From Pirellulaceae bacterium (GTDB lineage: Bacteria > Planctomycetota > Planctomycetia > Pirellulales > Pirellulaceae), in assembly GCA_020852965.1 (NCBI GenBank), contig JADYZV010000166.1, forward strand, positions 1-32,176: a stretch of 32,176 bases of DNA, given 5' to 3'. The position numbers and the translations under genes are program-made. Shown here piece after piece: positions 16,117-26,110 of this stretch (position 1 is the stretch's first letter; the number at the start of each line of letters is the position of its first letter). The notes below the pieces were generated by a model that saw only the letters and a list, made by a program, of their open reading frames with translations, was not told the DNA's origin and did no database searches.

Positions 16117-17436
16117 ATGCAATTGATTCGATTTGTGCTGCTATTAGCCACCGTGGTGTGTGGGCTCCCTAGCGCGAGCTCTACCGCCGAAGACGCGCTG
16201 GACCGTTTTTCTAGCGAGAGATTGCAGGCCGTGCACGAAGCGGTCGAGCGTTTGCAGTCCCAGCGGAGTGACCTTTCGCTCCCAGGACCACTGTATCCAT
16301 ACCGAGCCAACATGCACGTCCATTCCGCATTCTCGCATGACAGCCGCGGGCAGATCGACGATATCGTGGCGGCGGCGAAAAAAGTCGGTACGCAAGTCAT
16401 CCTGTTCACGGAGCACCCAGCGGACCACTACGACTTCTTTGTCGATGGACACCAGGGCCTGCACGATGGAGTGCTGCTTGTTCCGGGTGCCGAGATGCGC
16501 GGACTGCACGTCTACCCTCGAACCAGTCTGCAGGGCTCCGAGCAAGGGAGCGAACAGGAGCTGTGCAATCAAGTGGCGGGGCGCGATGGCTTGTTGTTCC
16601 TGTGCCATTTGGAGGAGCGCATGGATTGGGAGTTGAGCGGTTTGACGGGCTCGGAGATCTACAACACGCATGCGGACTTCAAAGATGAGAAACGCTTGTT
16701 GGCTCAATTCCGTAACCCGCTGTGGCTGCTAACGGTCGCCCCACGCGTGGCTAAGTTCCCACAAGAGTCGTACTCAGCCCTGCACAATTATCCTGCCGAG
16801 TATCTCAAACGCTGGGACGAATTGTGTGCCATGTATCCTCACACGGGAGTCTCGGCCAACGATGCGCACCAAAATATTGGCGTGCGCGTGCGACTGGCCG
16901 AAAACGATAAAGTGCGCGTCGAGGATGCACTGGGCGACAAGCTCATCGAGCTCGACAAAGCTGCTCTGGCGGATGTCTATCCAATACCTGACGACGCGCA
17001 GCCGGACAGCGTATTGTTCTCACTGCAACTCGATCGTTACGAGCATGCTTTGCGGCACGTGGCCACGCATTTGCTGATGCCCGAGTTGACTCAGGCGGCG
17101 GTATGGGAGGCATTGCGAGCGGGGCGCGCGTTTGTTGCCTTCGATTGGCTCGTCGACTCGACCGGTTTTGATATTGCCCTACAGTCAGATGGCGTGCGGT
17201 ATGAAATGGGGAGCCAGCCCGCTTGGCGCGAGGGAATGAAACTTGTCGGTCAAACGCCGCTAGCAGGCAAATGGAAGTTAATCCGCAATGGCGAACTATT
17301 AGCGGAAGCAGAAGGGCAAACCTTCACAGCCGACGTCACGCAGCCGGGGCGCTACCGCGTGGAAGTTTGGCTGGACGTGGCTGGCCAACCCTACGTGTGG
17401 ATACTCTCCAATCCGTTTTATATCACAGGCACTTAA
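16117..17436 (+). CDS. Exported PHP-domain (metal-dependent phosphoesterase-like) protein
   Basis: A 439-residue protein with an N-terminal signal peptide (MQLIRFVLLLATVVCGLPSA) and a PHP (polymerase and histidinol phosphatase) domain. Visible metal-ligand candidates are HVH in ANMHVHSAFSHDS (H67, H69), TEH (E99, H100), GAEMRG (E126), LCHLEE (H164) and NDAH (D249, H251), all in PHP order. The C-terminal 100 residues look beta-rich (GKWKLIRNGELL and after) and may be an accessory domain. PHP proteins hydrolyse phosphoesters; the substrate here is unknown and the location is probably periplasmic. ATG 16117 is chosen over GTG codons at 16108 and 16114 because AAGGGG precedes it at about 9 nt. 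It is divergent from purD. Confidence 0.88.
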   Translation: MQLIRFVLLLATVVCGLPSASSTAEDALDRFSSERLQAVHEAVERLQSQRSDLSLPGPLYPYRANMHVHSAFSHDSRGQIDDIVAAAKKVGTQVILFTEHPADHYDFFVDGHQGLHDGVLLVPGAEMRGLHVYPRTSLQGSEQGSEQELCNQVAGRDGLLFLCHLEERMDWELSGLTGSEIYNTHADFKDEKRLLAQFRNPLWLLTVAPRVAKFPQESYSALHNYPAEYLKRWDELCAMYPHTGVSANDAHQNIGVRVRLAENDKVRVEDALGDKLIELDKAALADVYPIPDDAQPDSVLFSLQLDRYEHALRHVATHLLMPELTQAAVWEALRAGRAFVAFDWLVDSTGFDIALQSDGVRYEMGSQPAWREGMKLVGQTPLAGKWKLIRNGELLAEAEGQTFTADVTQPGRYRVEVWLDVAGQPYVWILSNPFYITGT

Positions 17437-17477
17437 TCGGACAGCCTAGGCCTGCGATCCAGCACAGGCAGCATCAG

Positions 17478-17506
17478 TTGCTCGGGGAGGCTCACTAGGC
17501 GATAAT
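17478..17506 (+). promoter_or_regulatory. Candidate promoter for the first Uma2 gene
   Basis: TTGCTC (17478-17483), 17 nt, then GATAAT (17501-17506), located 40 bp before the start codon. The -10 matches 5 of 6 consensus positions; the -35 matches only the TTG. Confidence 0.35.
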
Positions 17507-17546
17507 ATACGTGTCCTCGAATTGTACGATTATCTAAGAGGTTCGC

Positions 17547-18212
17547 ATGTCGACGCTTGTCAATGCCGCTGTAGCTGGCAGTTTGTCCGAGTTATTAATT
17601 GAGCTAGGAGGCGTTTCTGCGGATCGAGTGCTGCGTGATCCGCTTCCAGGCAAGGCAACCTTCGATGATCTGTTGAAGGTCAACGAGTGCGGCCGATGCT
17701 ATGAACTGGTGGATGGAACATTGGTGGAGAAAGCGATGGGGTGGCAAGAATCGTTGATTGCGTTGGCCCTGGGAAGCCTGCTGCGAGATTTTGTCAATTC
17801 GAAGAATCTGGGCATGGTAACCGGTCCCGATGGGTTCACACGGATTCTCGGATCGCTCGTGCGTGGTCCGGATGTCGCATTCTATTCATGGACGCGGTTG
17901 CCCAATCAGCGATTGCCCGAAGAAAAGATTCCCGAATGCGTCCCCGACTTGGCGGTCGAAGTCTTGAGCTTGGGCAATACGCTGGCAGAGATGTCTCGCA
18001 AACGCCGCGAGTATTTTCATGCAGGAGTGCGATTGGTATGGATGGTTGATCCACGTCAGCGAACCGTGGCCGTATATTCCAGTATCACGCAGTATTCGAT
18101 CCTAGATGCATCTCAAGTGCTCGAAGGGGGCGATGTTCTAGTGGGATTGAGAATTGAACTCGCCGAACTCTTTTCGGAATTGGACCGGCAGGGACCGGCT
18201 CAGCCTGATTGA
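17547..18212 (+). CDS. Uma2-family (DUF820) PD-(D/E)XK nuclease-like protein
   Basis: A 221-residue protein of the Uma2 family, which has a restriction-endonuclease fold and is greatly expanded in planctomycetes and cyanobacteria. The expected active-site residues are present: RGPDVAF (D109), PDLAVEVLS (D134, E138) and RKRREYF (K152 or neighbours), followed by VWMVDP. The N-terminus has a 35-residue extension before the usual FDDLLKV start of the fold. ATG 17547 follows AAGAGG at 5 nt. A second Uma2 gene lies 75 bp downstream. The biological role of the family is not settled; nuclease activity is predicted by fold only. Confidence 0.9.
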   Translation: MSTLVNAAVAGSLSELLIELGGVSADRVLRDPLPGKATFDDLLKVNECGRCYELVDGTLVEKAMGWQESLIALALGSLLRDFVNSKNLGMVTGPDGFTRILGSLVRGPDVAFYSWTRLPNQRLPEEKIPECVPDLAVEVLSLGNTLAEMSRKRREYFHAGVRLVWMVDPRQRTVAVYSSITQYSILDASQVLEGGDVLVGLRIELAELFSELDRQGPAQPD

Positions 18213-18287
18213 ACGGGAGTTTGATGGTGGGCAGGTGATTCTTGAAAAGAAAAATATCCAAGCGTAGGACGAGGAGTAAACAATAAC

Positions 18288-18938
18288 ATGTCTACAATCG
18301 AGCGAGCAGCCCGTCTCGACGGAGAGCAGCGCACTCTCATTCGCGATGTCAGCTACGCTTTTTACAAACAGTTCTGCGAAGCCATAGGTGAACAACCCAT
18401 CCGCTTGAGTTATATCGATGGCATGTTGGAAATCATGGTAACCAAGAACCCACATGAGTACTATAAGAAGATGCTTGCCAAGCTAATTGAAGCTACCGTG
18501 CTCGAAGGTAACATTCCGGTGCGCAGCGGCGGGAACATGACCTTCCAACGCGATGACTTGGAGAAAGGTTTCGAGCCCGACGAGTGTTGGTGGATCGCTC
18601 ACGAAGAGCAAGTTCGCCGTAAAACGGAGTTTGATTTTAAGATCGATCCGGCACCCGATTTGGCCGTTGAGATCGAGATGAGTCGATCGTTGGTCAATCG
18701 AATTAGCATCTATGCGGCCATCGGTGTCGCCGAGATTTGGCGTTTCGATGGAAGCAAGTTGCGGTTTTGTCACTTGCAGTCCGATGGGACATACAAAGAT
18801 TGCACGAGCAGTTTGTCTTTTCCCTTTCTCGGCCCGGCTGATTTGCTACCCTACTTGGCCGTCGACGACGATTGCGATGAAACCACACGCATTCGACAGT
18901 ATGTACAATGGCTGCGGGAACAAGGGCACTCGGTTTAA
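18288..18938 (+). CDS. Uma2-family (DUF820) PD-(D/E)XK nuclease-like protein, second copy
   Basis: A 216-residue Uma2-family protein. FEPDECWW (D98) and PDLAVEIEMS (D124, E128) give the acidic active-site residues, but the position expected to carry Lys (NRISIYAAIG, R138) has Arg, so catalysis may be altered. This is a different subfamily from its upstream neighbour: the N-terminus (YKQFCEAI, YIDGMLEIM) and the tail are not alike, so it is not a recent tandem duplicate. The start codon follows GAGGAG at about 11 nt. The gene ends 13 bp before the 18952-19015 inverted repeat. Confidence 0.9.
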   Translation: MSTIERAARLDGEQRTLIRDVSYAFYKQFCEAIGEQPIRLSYIDGMLEIMVTKNPHEYYKKMLAKLIEATVLEGNIPVRSGGNMTFQRDDLEKGFEPDECWWIAHEEQVRRKTEFDFKIDPAPDLAVEIEMSRSLVNRISIYAAIGVAEIWRFDGSKLRFCHLQSDGTYKDCTSSLSFPFLGPADLLPYLAVDDDCDETTRIRQYVQWLREQGHSV

Positions 18939-18951
18939 CCCAAATTGAAGT

Positions 18952-19015
18952 CTCACGCAAAGGCGCGAAGGTGTTTCAAGTTGGATTCGTTGCGAGCTCT
19001 GCGCCTTTGCGTGAG
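18952..19015. repeat. Perfect 15-bp inverted repeat
   Basis: CTCACGCAAAGGCGC (18952-18966) and GCGCCTTTGCGTGAG (19001-19015) are exact reverse complements with a 34-nt loop. It lies directly after the second Uma2 gene. A CGCAAAGGCGC core of this kind recurs in many bacterial genomes as an intergenic repeat. It could also act as a transcription terminator, although no U-tract follows. Confidence 0.8.
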
Positions 19016-19056
19016 GTTTGTTTTCGTGATACCTGCGGTAATCGAAGCGTTGCTCT

Positions 19057-19118
19057 GGTGGTCTGTCCAAGTTAAGACTTAGAGTAGGCAGAAGTGGACG
19101 AGCCTAAGCTGGGACTCC
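19057..19118 (+). repeat. Family A repeat, copy 4 (degenerate)
   Basis: GGTGGTCTGTCCAAGTTAAG, then ACTTAGAGT and AGTGGACGAG, matches the flank and left arm of the copy at 5038-5093; the arm then degenerates (CCTAAGCT) before GGACTCC. It sits just upstream of the molybdopterin oxidoreductase gene. Confidence 0.75.
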
Positions 19119-19128
19119 ATAATTTCAC

Positions 19129-21327
<2,199 letters not shown>

Positions 21328-21333
21328 TTTTTT

Positions 21334-21570
21334 GGAGTGCGGGGATTCATCCCCGCTTTGGCCGGCCGGATAGCTGGTAGCACAGCTGAGTACCACGTTG
21401 AAATCGACAGTGCAAAACGAATCGCGGCTGACAGCATGACGGAAACGGTTAAACGCGGTGGGAAAAGAAACAGACCATCGACCCGCTCGATTCGGTCACT
21501 TCTCTCAACGTTCGAGCGTACCTGCTCCAGGCCCACACAAGACCAAAGCTGGGATAAATCCCAGCACTAC
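21334..21570. repeat. REPIN-like element: two inverted palindromic units 185 bp apart
   Basis: The left unit (21334-21363) is GGAG-T plus the palindrome GCGGGGATTCATCCCCGC (21339-21356) plus TTTGGCC. The right unit (21541-21570), read on the minus strand, is GTAG-T plus GCTGGGATTTATCCCAGC (21548-21565) plus TTTGGTC. The two are inverted copies of one consensus with the GTAG/GGAG head tetranucleotide known from REP sequences. The element fills the gap between two convergent genes and may end transcription from both sides. Confidence 0.75.
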
Positions 21571-21597
21571 AAGGAATCGTCAAACGTCTGAACTCGT

Positions 21598-23304
21598 TTA
21601 GTTGTTCTGCAATCGCAGCAACAGGATGGCGTCTCCAGCAAATGGTGATGCGAGGGTGTGTTGAGCACCTCCGGCGATGTTGGTGTTCTCAACGGGGGCT
21701 ACCCACTCGCCGTCGCGCGGGTTGAACCAAATCGGCTGCCACGCACCAGTCGGCAGTAGCAATTCGATACGTGCGGGTGTTTCGGTAACATTGGCTAGTT
21801 CCGGTTTGTCATCTGAGGAATGCTGGGCGTAGACGATAATCGCGGTTGAATTGCGCATTGCGTTGAACCGCGATGGCTGGTTGCCGGCCAGCTCGGCAGC
21901 AGGCTGCATGCCCGTTAGTTCCAAGTCGGCTTCGCGAAAGAACTTGGCGATCCAGCGGAAGTCGCGAGCGCCATCATCGAGCCGACCTGAATCGACGGCG
22001 GTTTGGTAGCCTTGTACGCCTGTGGTCTTGTTGGTACCTGCGAACGGTTCATAGGTCACGAGTCCGCCATAGCTCGCATGGCCACCACTGAGCAGGCTGG
22101 ACCACATCAGTCGTCGAAAGAAGTAGCGATCATGTTTTGGCGAGCGGTAAATGCCATATCGGTCTTCGTCGTTGATCACGGGATCATCGGCCAGCGGTAG
22201 ATACTTGGCAAAGATTGCTCCGGCGACTTGGTCCATATCTTCAATGGTCACGATATCGGACCATGGTGCATCGACAAAAGCATAGCCGGAAAAACGTTTT
22301 TGATGATTGGTCAGCAGTGTTCCCCAAGCTTCGCGCTGCTGCATATCACGACCGATTTGGTCAATGATCTTGGCGGGGACACAGCGTCCACACCCGCTAC
22401 CATCCAAGTCTTGATCGTTGGAGATGCACCACTGAACGTTTGGTAACGCAGAAAAACGAGCTTGTGCATAGCGCGCGATCCACTGCGATGCGGCGTCGCC
22501 CGCGCCGTAGCGGTGCAATTCCTGCGTATCTTCACCATAGGGGATCAGTTGAAATTGGAGTCGCGGGTAGCGCTGGAGAGCCACCAACAAGCGCCGCTCC
22601 ATTTCATTCCAGTAGGCATAGTTGGCTGTCGTGCGATCGGCAGTGAGGAGCGCTTCTACATTATGTCGGCTGCGGCAAAACCAAGTGCGAATTTTGGTGA
22701 AGCCAACCGCAGCAGCTTGGTCCAAGTACTCTTCCCACAGTGGTTCGGTGTCGGTGAGGTAGCGGTAGCCAGTGTCTCCAATGTGCAAGAACCAATCGCC
22801 ACTATCAAATGCGAACTGGTGTGGATCGCGTGGATGCTTGCGCAACTTTCCAGGGTAATTGGCAGAGACAACAGTGAATTCACCGGTGCGACCGTTGAGC
22901 GACTGCACGGGGCCGCTGGCCAAGCAGCGCCACTTCCACTCTCCCAGAGTTTGGCAATAGGCTCGTCCAACCCAAGTCTGGTCGCCGCGATCAAACATGT
23001 CGACTCGGCACTGGCTACCATCGGGCCGAGTGAACACGATTTGCGGTGCGGAGAGCTGAATAGGCTCGATATTAATTTCAGTTGGCGCGCTGGGCAGCTC
23101 GACTTTTAATTCAATTTGCCACACCCCCCGCTCGGCCGCTTGAGAGGTGCCGGAACAGAAGATCGGCAGTTCGCTTGTCGACTGTTCTCCGGGAGTTTGA
23201 CCACGCAGTGGATTATGCAGCCCAGCGTCATACAGCAACAAAAGGCAGATTGCCATGCCGTTGATGAAGGATTTGTTGAGGATTCGTCGAGGATGCAAAG
23301 CCAT
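21598..23304 (-). CDS. Exported glycoside hydrolase-like protein (DUF5060 + DUF4038)
   Basis: A 568-residue exported protein. The N-terminus has a hydrophobic signal segment (MAICLLLLYDAGL at 17-29). Residues about 55-145 form a DUF5060 beta-sandwich (ending GEWKWRCLASGP and GRTGEFTVV). Residues about 155-455 match DUF4038, a TIM-barrel family related to GH140 (FAFDSGDWFLHIGDTGYRYL, WFCRSRHNVEALL, NVQWCISND). The C-terminal 90 residues resemble the collagen-binding-like domain that often closes such proteins (ARIELLLPTGAWQPIWFNPRDG). A role in degrading plant or algal polysaccharide side chains is likely from the family. The catalytic acids cannot be assigned with confidence; the barrel shows ISND where a glutamate would be usual. 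The start is ATG 23304; the internal ATG at 23256 is possible. Confidence 0.85.
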   Translation of the reverse strand: MALHPRRILNKSFINGMAICLLLLYDAGLHNPLRGQTPGEQSTSELPIFCSGTSQAAERGVWQIELKVELPSAPTEINIEPIQLSAPQIVFTRPDGSQCRVDMFDRGDQTWVGRAYCQTLGEWKWRCLASGPVQSLNGRTGEFTVVSANYPGKLRKHPRDPHQFAFDSGDWFLHIGDTGYRYLTDTEPLWEEYLDQAAAVGFTKIRTWFCRSRHNVEALLTADRTTANYAYWNEMERRLLVALQRYPRLQFQLIPYGEDTQELHRYGAGDAASQWIARYAQARFSALPNVQWCISNDQDLDGSGCGRCVPAKIIDQIGRDMQQREAWGTLLTNHQKRFSGYAFVDAPWSDIVTIEDMDQVAGAIFAKYLPLADDPVINDEDRYGIYRSPKHDRYFFRRLMWSSLLSGGHASYGGLVTYEPFAGTNKTTGVQGYQTAVDSGRLDDGARDFRWIAKFFREADLELTGMQPAAELAGNQPSRFNAMRNSTAIIVYAQHSSDDKPELANVTETPARIELLLPTGAWQPIWFNPRDGEWVAPVENTNIAGGAQHTLASPFAGDAILLLRLQNN

Positions 23305-23419
23305 GGCGTTTACTTTAAGATGGAAAATGTGAATACCGCATGGGGCACAGTGTGTTCACGAGGGCAGCTATCTGCAAGCAATCAGCCATTAGACACGATC
23401 ACAACGCTCAGAGGTATCG

Positions 23420-23707
23420 ATGTTCACCCGCTTACAACGTCCGATTCTAGTCAGTCTGATCACCTGCGTCGCGTGGTTGGGAATCTGTGTCGGTTTGCCA
23501 GCACAGCAGAACAATGCACCGGCCACTCCCGACATCCACTCGTCAGCGGCCAATGGCCCCATCACTCAGCATAAACAGCTACGCGATCTGCCCTATGCGA
23601 CGGTGGATGGCCACGAACTGAAACTCGACCTCTATATTCCCGAAGGAGTGACGGAGCCAAGGCAGGCAGCCATAGATTTTTTGAGGGAGAATCTTCCCAA
23701 GCCGTGA
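23420..23707 (+). pseudogene. Internally deleted alpha/beta-hydrolase (esterase) remnant
   Basis: A 95-residue frame with a good signal peptide (FTRLQRPILVSLITCVAWLG) and the start of a secreted esterase (DLPYATVDGHELKLDLYIPE). It lacks the following oxyanion HGGG segment, the GxSxG nucleophile and the Asp/His. After EGVTEP it jumps to RQAAIDFLRENLPKP, which looks like the final helix of the same protein class. An in-frame internal deletion of roughly 200 or more residues explains this. ATG 23420 follows GAGG at 5 nt, so the stub may still be translated. It is divergent from the glycoside hydrolase gene, 115 bp away. Confidence 0.65.
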
Positions 23708-23876
23708 TTGGAAAGAACGGGCGTTTCATTCGCAAGTCGCCTATCGAAGGTTTCCGCCACGCTTCACATTCGGCTATCAAATCTGCGGTTTCATCTCTGT
23801 ATCAAATTGTGAGTTGCGTAACTTCAGATGATAACAATGGCCTCAGAGTATTGGAATTGTGATTATAATCGCAGCT

Positions 23877-25175
23877 ATGAAACATCTACCACTTGCCCTC
23901 GCGGCCCTCGTACTGTCTGTTTTTGTACCGGCACTAGTTCAGGCGCAGCCCGAACGCTTTCAAGCGGGCGCGGCGAAACGTGACATCACACCGCAGGAAC
24001 CAGTCCCGATGTGGGGCTATGGCGCTCGTCATGCGGCCCTTTCCGAAGGTGTCCTCGATCCGCTGTTTGCCTCGGCGGTGGTCATACAAGCCGGCGATGA
24101 AAAACTGGCGATCGTAGGCCTGGATTTAGGTCGCTCGCCGTCCGAAGCTTCGCTGGAGAGAATTCGCGAGCGGATTAAGAGCGAAGCGGGGATTGAGCAT
24201 GCCATGATCGCCGGCTCGCACACCCACCATGGCCCAGTGCTCGAGTTGAGCAATGCGCCTGGCAAAGGACAGGGACGATTCGATGCAGCCTTGCGCTACT
24301 ACCAACAGATGGAGGATGCCATTGTCGAGGCTATAGTAGAAGCCAATCAGCGTATGGTACCGGCCAAGCTGGCTAGCGCGACGGTCGAGCTCGAAGGCTA
24401 CAACCGCAATCGTCACTCGAAGCTCAAACCAGCTCCGCTCGATACGAGTCTCAGCGTATTGCGCTTTGACAACGCGGATGGAGAGCCCATTGTGGTACTG
24501 GTCAACTTTACTGGGCATCCGACAAGCGTCCCCGGCGAGACGCTCAAGTTCTCCGCCGATTACGTAGGTGCCATGAAGGATAAAGTGGAGGCCGAGTTGG
24601 GTGGTGTTGCTATTTTCATGCAGGGTGCATCGGGCGATTTGTCGATCAACAAAGGTCCTGACTCGGATCACGTCATCTATGGACAAGCGCTTGGTAGTGA
24701 AGTGGTGCGTCTAGCGCAGACGTTGCAGCCGGTGGAGGTCGCCAAGCCTTCATTGAAGGTGCGCGAAGAGCGGTTTCAATTTGCATCGCGGAGCAATTTC
24801 AATAACCCCCTGGTTCGTGGCGCCTACTCGGTCGCCTTCTTTCCGGAATTGATCGCCAATTTTGTCGACGAATATACCGACGGCATTCGCCCCAGGCTAA
24901 CGGTGGCTGTGCTCAATGGTGAACTGGGCTTCGTCGGCGGCTCTGGGGAGTTCTTCTGCGCCCATGCCATTCGGCTGAGAGAGCGAGCTCGCGTCGAACG
25001 ACTGTTTTTCTTCGGCTACTGCAATGGTTACCATCAGTACTTTCCCACGATCGAAGCGGTCGCCGAAGGGGGCTATGGGGCCGACAGTCAAGTTGCCCCG
25101 GCCGAAGTGGGTGCCGGAGAGAAATTGATGAACGCCGCGCTGATGTGGCTCTACGAATTGCGCGGGAAATTGTAA
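23877..25175 (+). CDS. Exported neutral/alkaline ceramidase-like protein
   Basis: A 432-residue protein with a signal peptide (KHLPLALAALVLSVFVPALV, cleavage near AQA). It matches the N-terminal domain of the neutral/alkaline non-lysosomal ceramidase family: AGAAKRDITPQEPVPMWGYG at 30-49, GSHTHHGP (zinc-ligand His at 115-118), NFTGHPTSVPG (second His), GASGDLS and, near the end, FFGYCNGYHQYFPTIEA. True ceramidases are 650 or more residues with a C-terminal immunoglobulin-like domain, which is missing here; planctomycetes have many such short forms and their substrates are unknown, so a ceramide role is not implied. ATG 23877 is preferred to GTG 23859 because of the signal peptide. TATAAT at 23864-23869 lies just before it. 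Confidence 0.88.
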   Translation: MKHLPLALAALVLSVFVPALVQAQPERFQAGAAKRDITPQEPVPMWGYGARHAALSEGVLDPLFASAVVIQAGDEKLAIVGLDLGRSPSEASLERIRERIKSEAGIEHAMIAGSHTHHGPVLELSNAPGKGQGRFDAALRYYQQMEDAIVEAIVEANQRMVPAKLASATVELEGYNRNRHSKLKPAPLDTSLSVLRFDNADGEPIVVLVNFTGHPTSVPGETLKFSADYVGAMKDKVEAELGGVAIFMQGASGDLSINKGPDSDHVIYGQALGSEVVRLAQTLQPVEVAKPSLKVREERFQFASRSNFNNPLVRGAYSVAFFPELIANFVDEYTDGIRPRLTVAVLNGELGFVGGSGEFFCAHAIRLRERARVERLFFFGYCNGYHQYFPTIEAVAEGGYGADSQVAPAEVGAGEKLMNAALMWLYELRGKL

Positions 25176-25194
25176 TTGCTTTGGCAGCGAGTCG

Positions 25195-25779
25195 CTATTG
25201 TTCGACAGCTTCGTCGGTTGTGATTTCGACCATCGCGAACAGCTCGCTGATAGGGAGACTGAAACCAGGGAGCAGTGCGTCAGTCAATTCACCGTCGTCC
25301 GACAGAATGCGCACGTCGGTTGGGCTATCGTAAATGTGAACTTCGCGTTGCTTGGCCGAAACTACCCACACGCGTTCGACCCCAGCTCGGAAGTACTCGC
25401 GAGTTTTCTCGCGTATCTCTTCCCACGTATTGCTAGCGCAGATGATTTCTACGGCCAAGTTCGGGATACACTTCAGTCCATCCGTATCGGGAACCGGCTT
25501 GTTCATCGGCCAGCGCGAAGCGGAGACAAATGCCATATCCGGCCGTCGCTTGCGCTTTACATGAGGTGATAAATCGAAGAGTACCTCCATCAGCCCGTGC
25601 CCTAGTTGTTGATTGAGTGCAATGGAGCCAATCTTCAGGTGTAAGAAATTGGCAATAAATAGTTGCAAGGCTCCCATCGTTGGTTTCTCCTCGATTACAC
25701 CGTCGATGACTTCATAGAGGTTTTCGCTGGCGTTTAGGGCCAACAAGGCTGGCTGCGCGTTGGATTCAATGGTTAACAT
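25195..25779 (-). CDS. Uma2-family (DUF820) PD-(D/E)XK nuclease-like protein, third copy
   Basis: A 194-residue Uma2-family protein. The fold starts LYEVIDGVIEEKPTMGALQ (21-39). Active-site candidates are RRPDMAF (D81), PNLAVEIIC (N107, E111) and EKTREYF (K125), followed by RVWVVSAKQREVHIY. Asn at 107 replaces the Asp found in the two other copies in this window, which could reduce metal binding. The gene converges on the ceramidase-like gene with only 19 bp between the stop codons. It is not close in sequence to the other two Uma2 proteins. Confidence 0.88.
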   Translation of the reverse strand: MLTIESNAQPALLALNASENLYEVIDGVIEEKPTMGALQLFIANFLHLKIGSIALNQQLGHGLMEVLFDLSPHVKRKRRPDMAFVSASRWPMNKPVPDTDGLKCIPNLAVEIICASNTWEEIREKTREYFRAGVERVWVVSAKQREVHIYDSPTDVRILSDDGELTDALLPGFSLPISELFAMVEITTDEAVEQ

Positions 25780-26110
25780 AGGGCTAGCTAGTAAAGAATC
25801 TGAGTGGCGATGTGGACGGTCGAGGTTCGGCCGATAAGTCCATTATAAGCAGATTTGCATGGACTGAGTAAATTAAATAGGGACGGGGCAGGCTACTTGG
25901 ATGTGCTGCCTCACCAAAATCTGGCTCACTATGAACGTAGTGTGACCTCGTTGTGTTTTTGACCCTCATGCTCGTTACCCGCATTGGTGCCGCTTACTCA
26001 TATCGGTTAGTAAACCACCTGCGCGGCCGCGCTACGCGGTTAAACAGATTAGAGTAATGCCGAGCCAAACTCGTTCGTCCCATCGCGCTTGAGCAAGAAT
26101 GACTAACGAA
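25780..26110. other. 331-bp gap without a gene
   Basis: This lies upstream of the third Uma2 gene and downstream of the von Willebrand A gene. I see no convincing ORF, no strong palindrome and no copy of the repeat families. A GC-rich stretch at 26020-26040 is flanked by AT-rich sequence. Confidence 0.5.
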
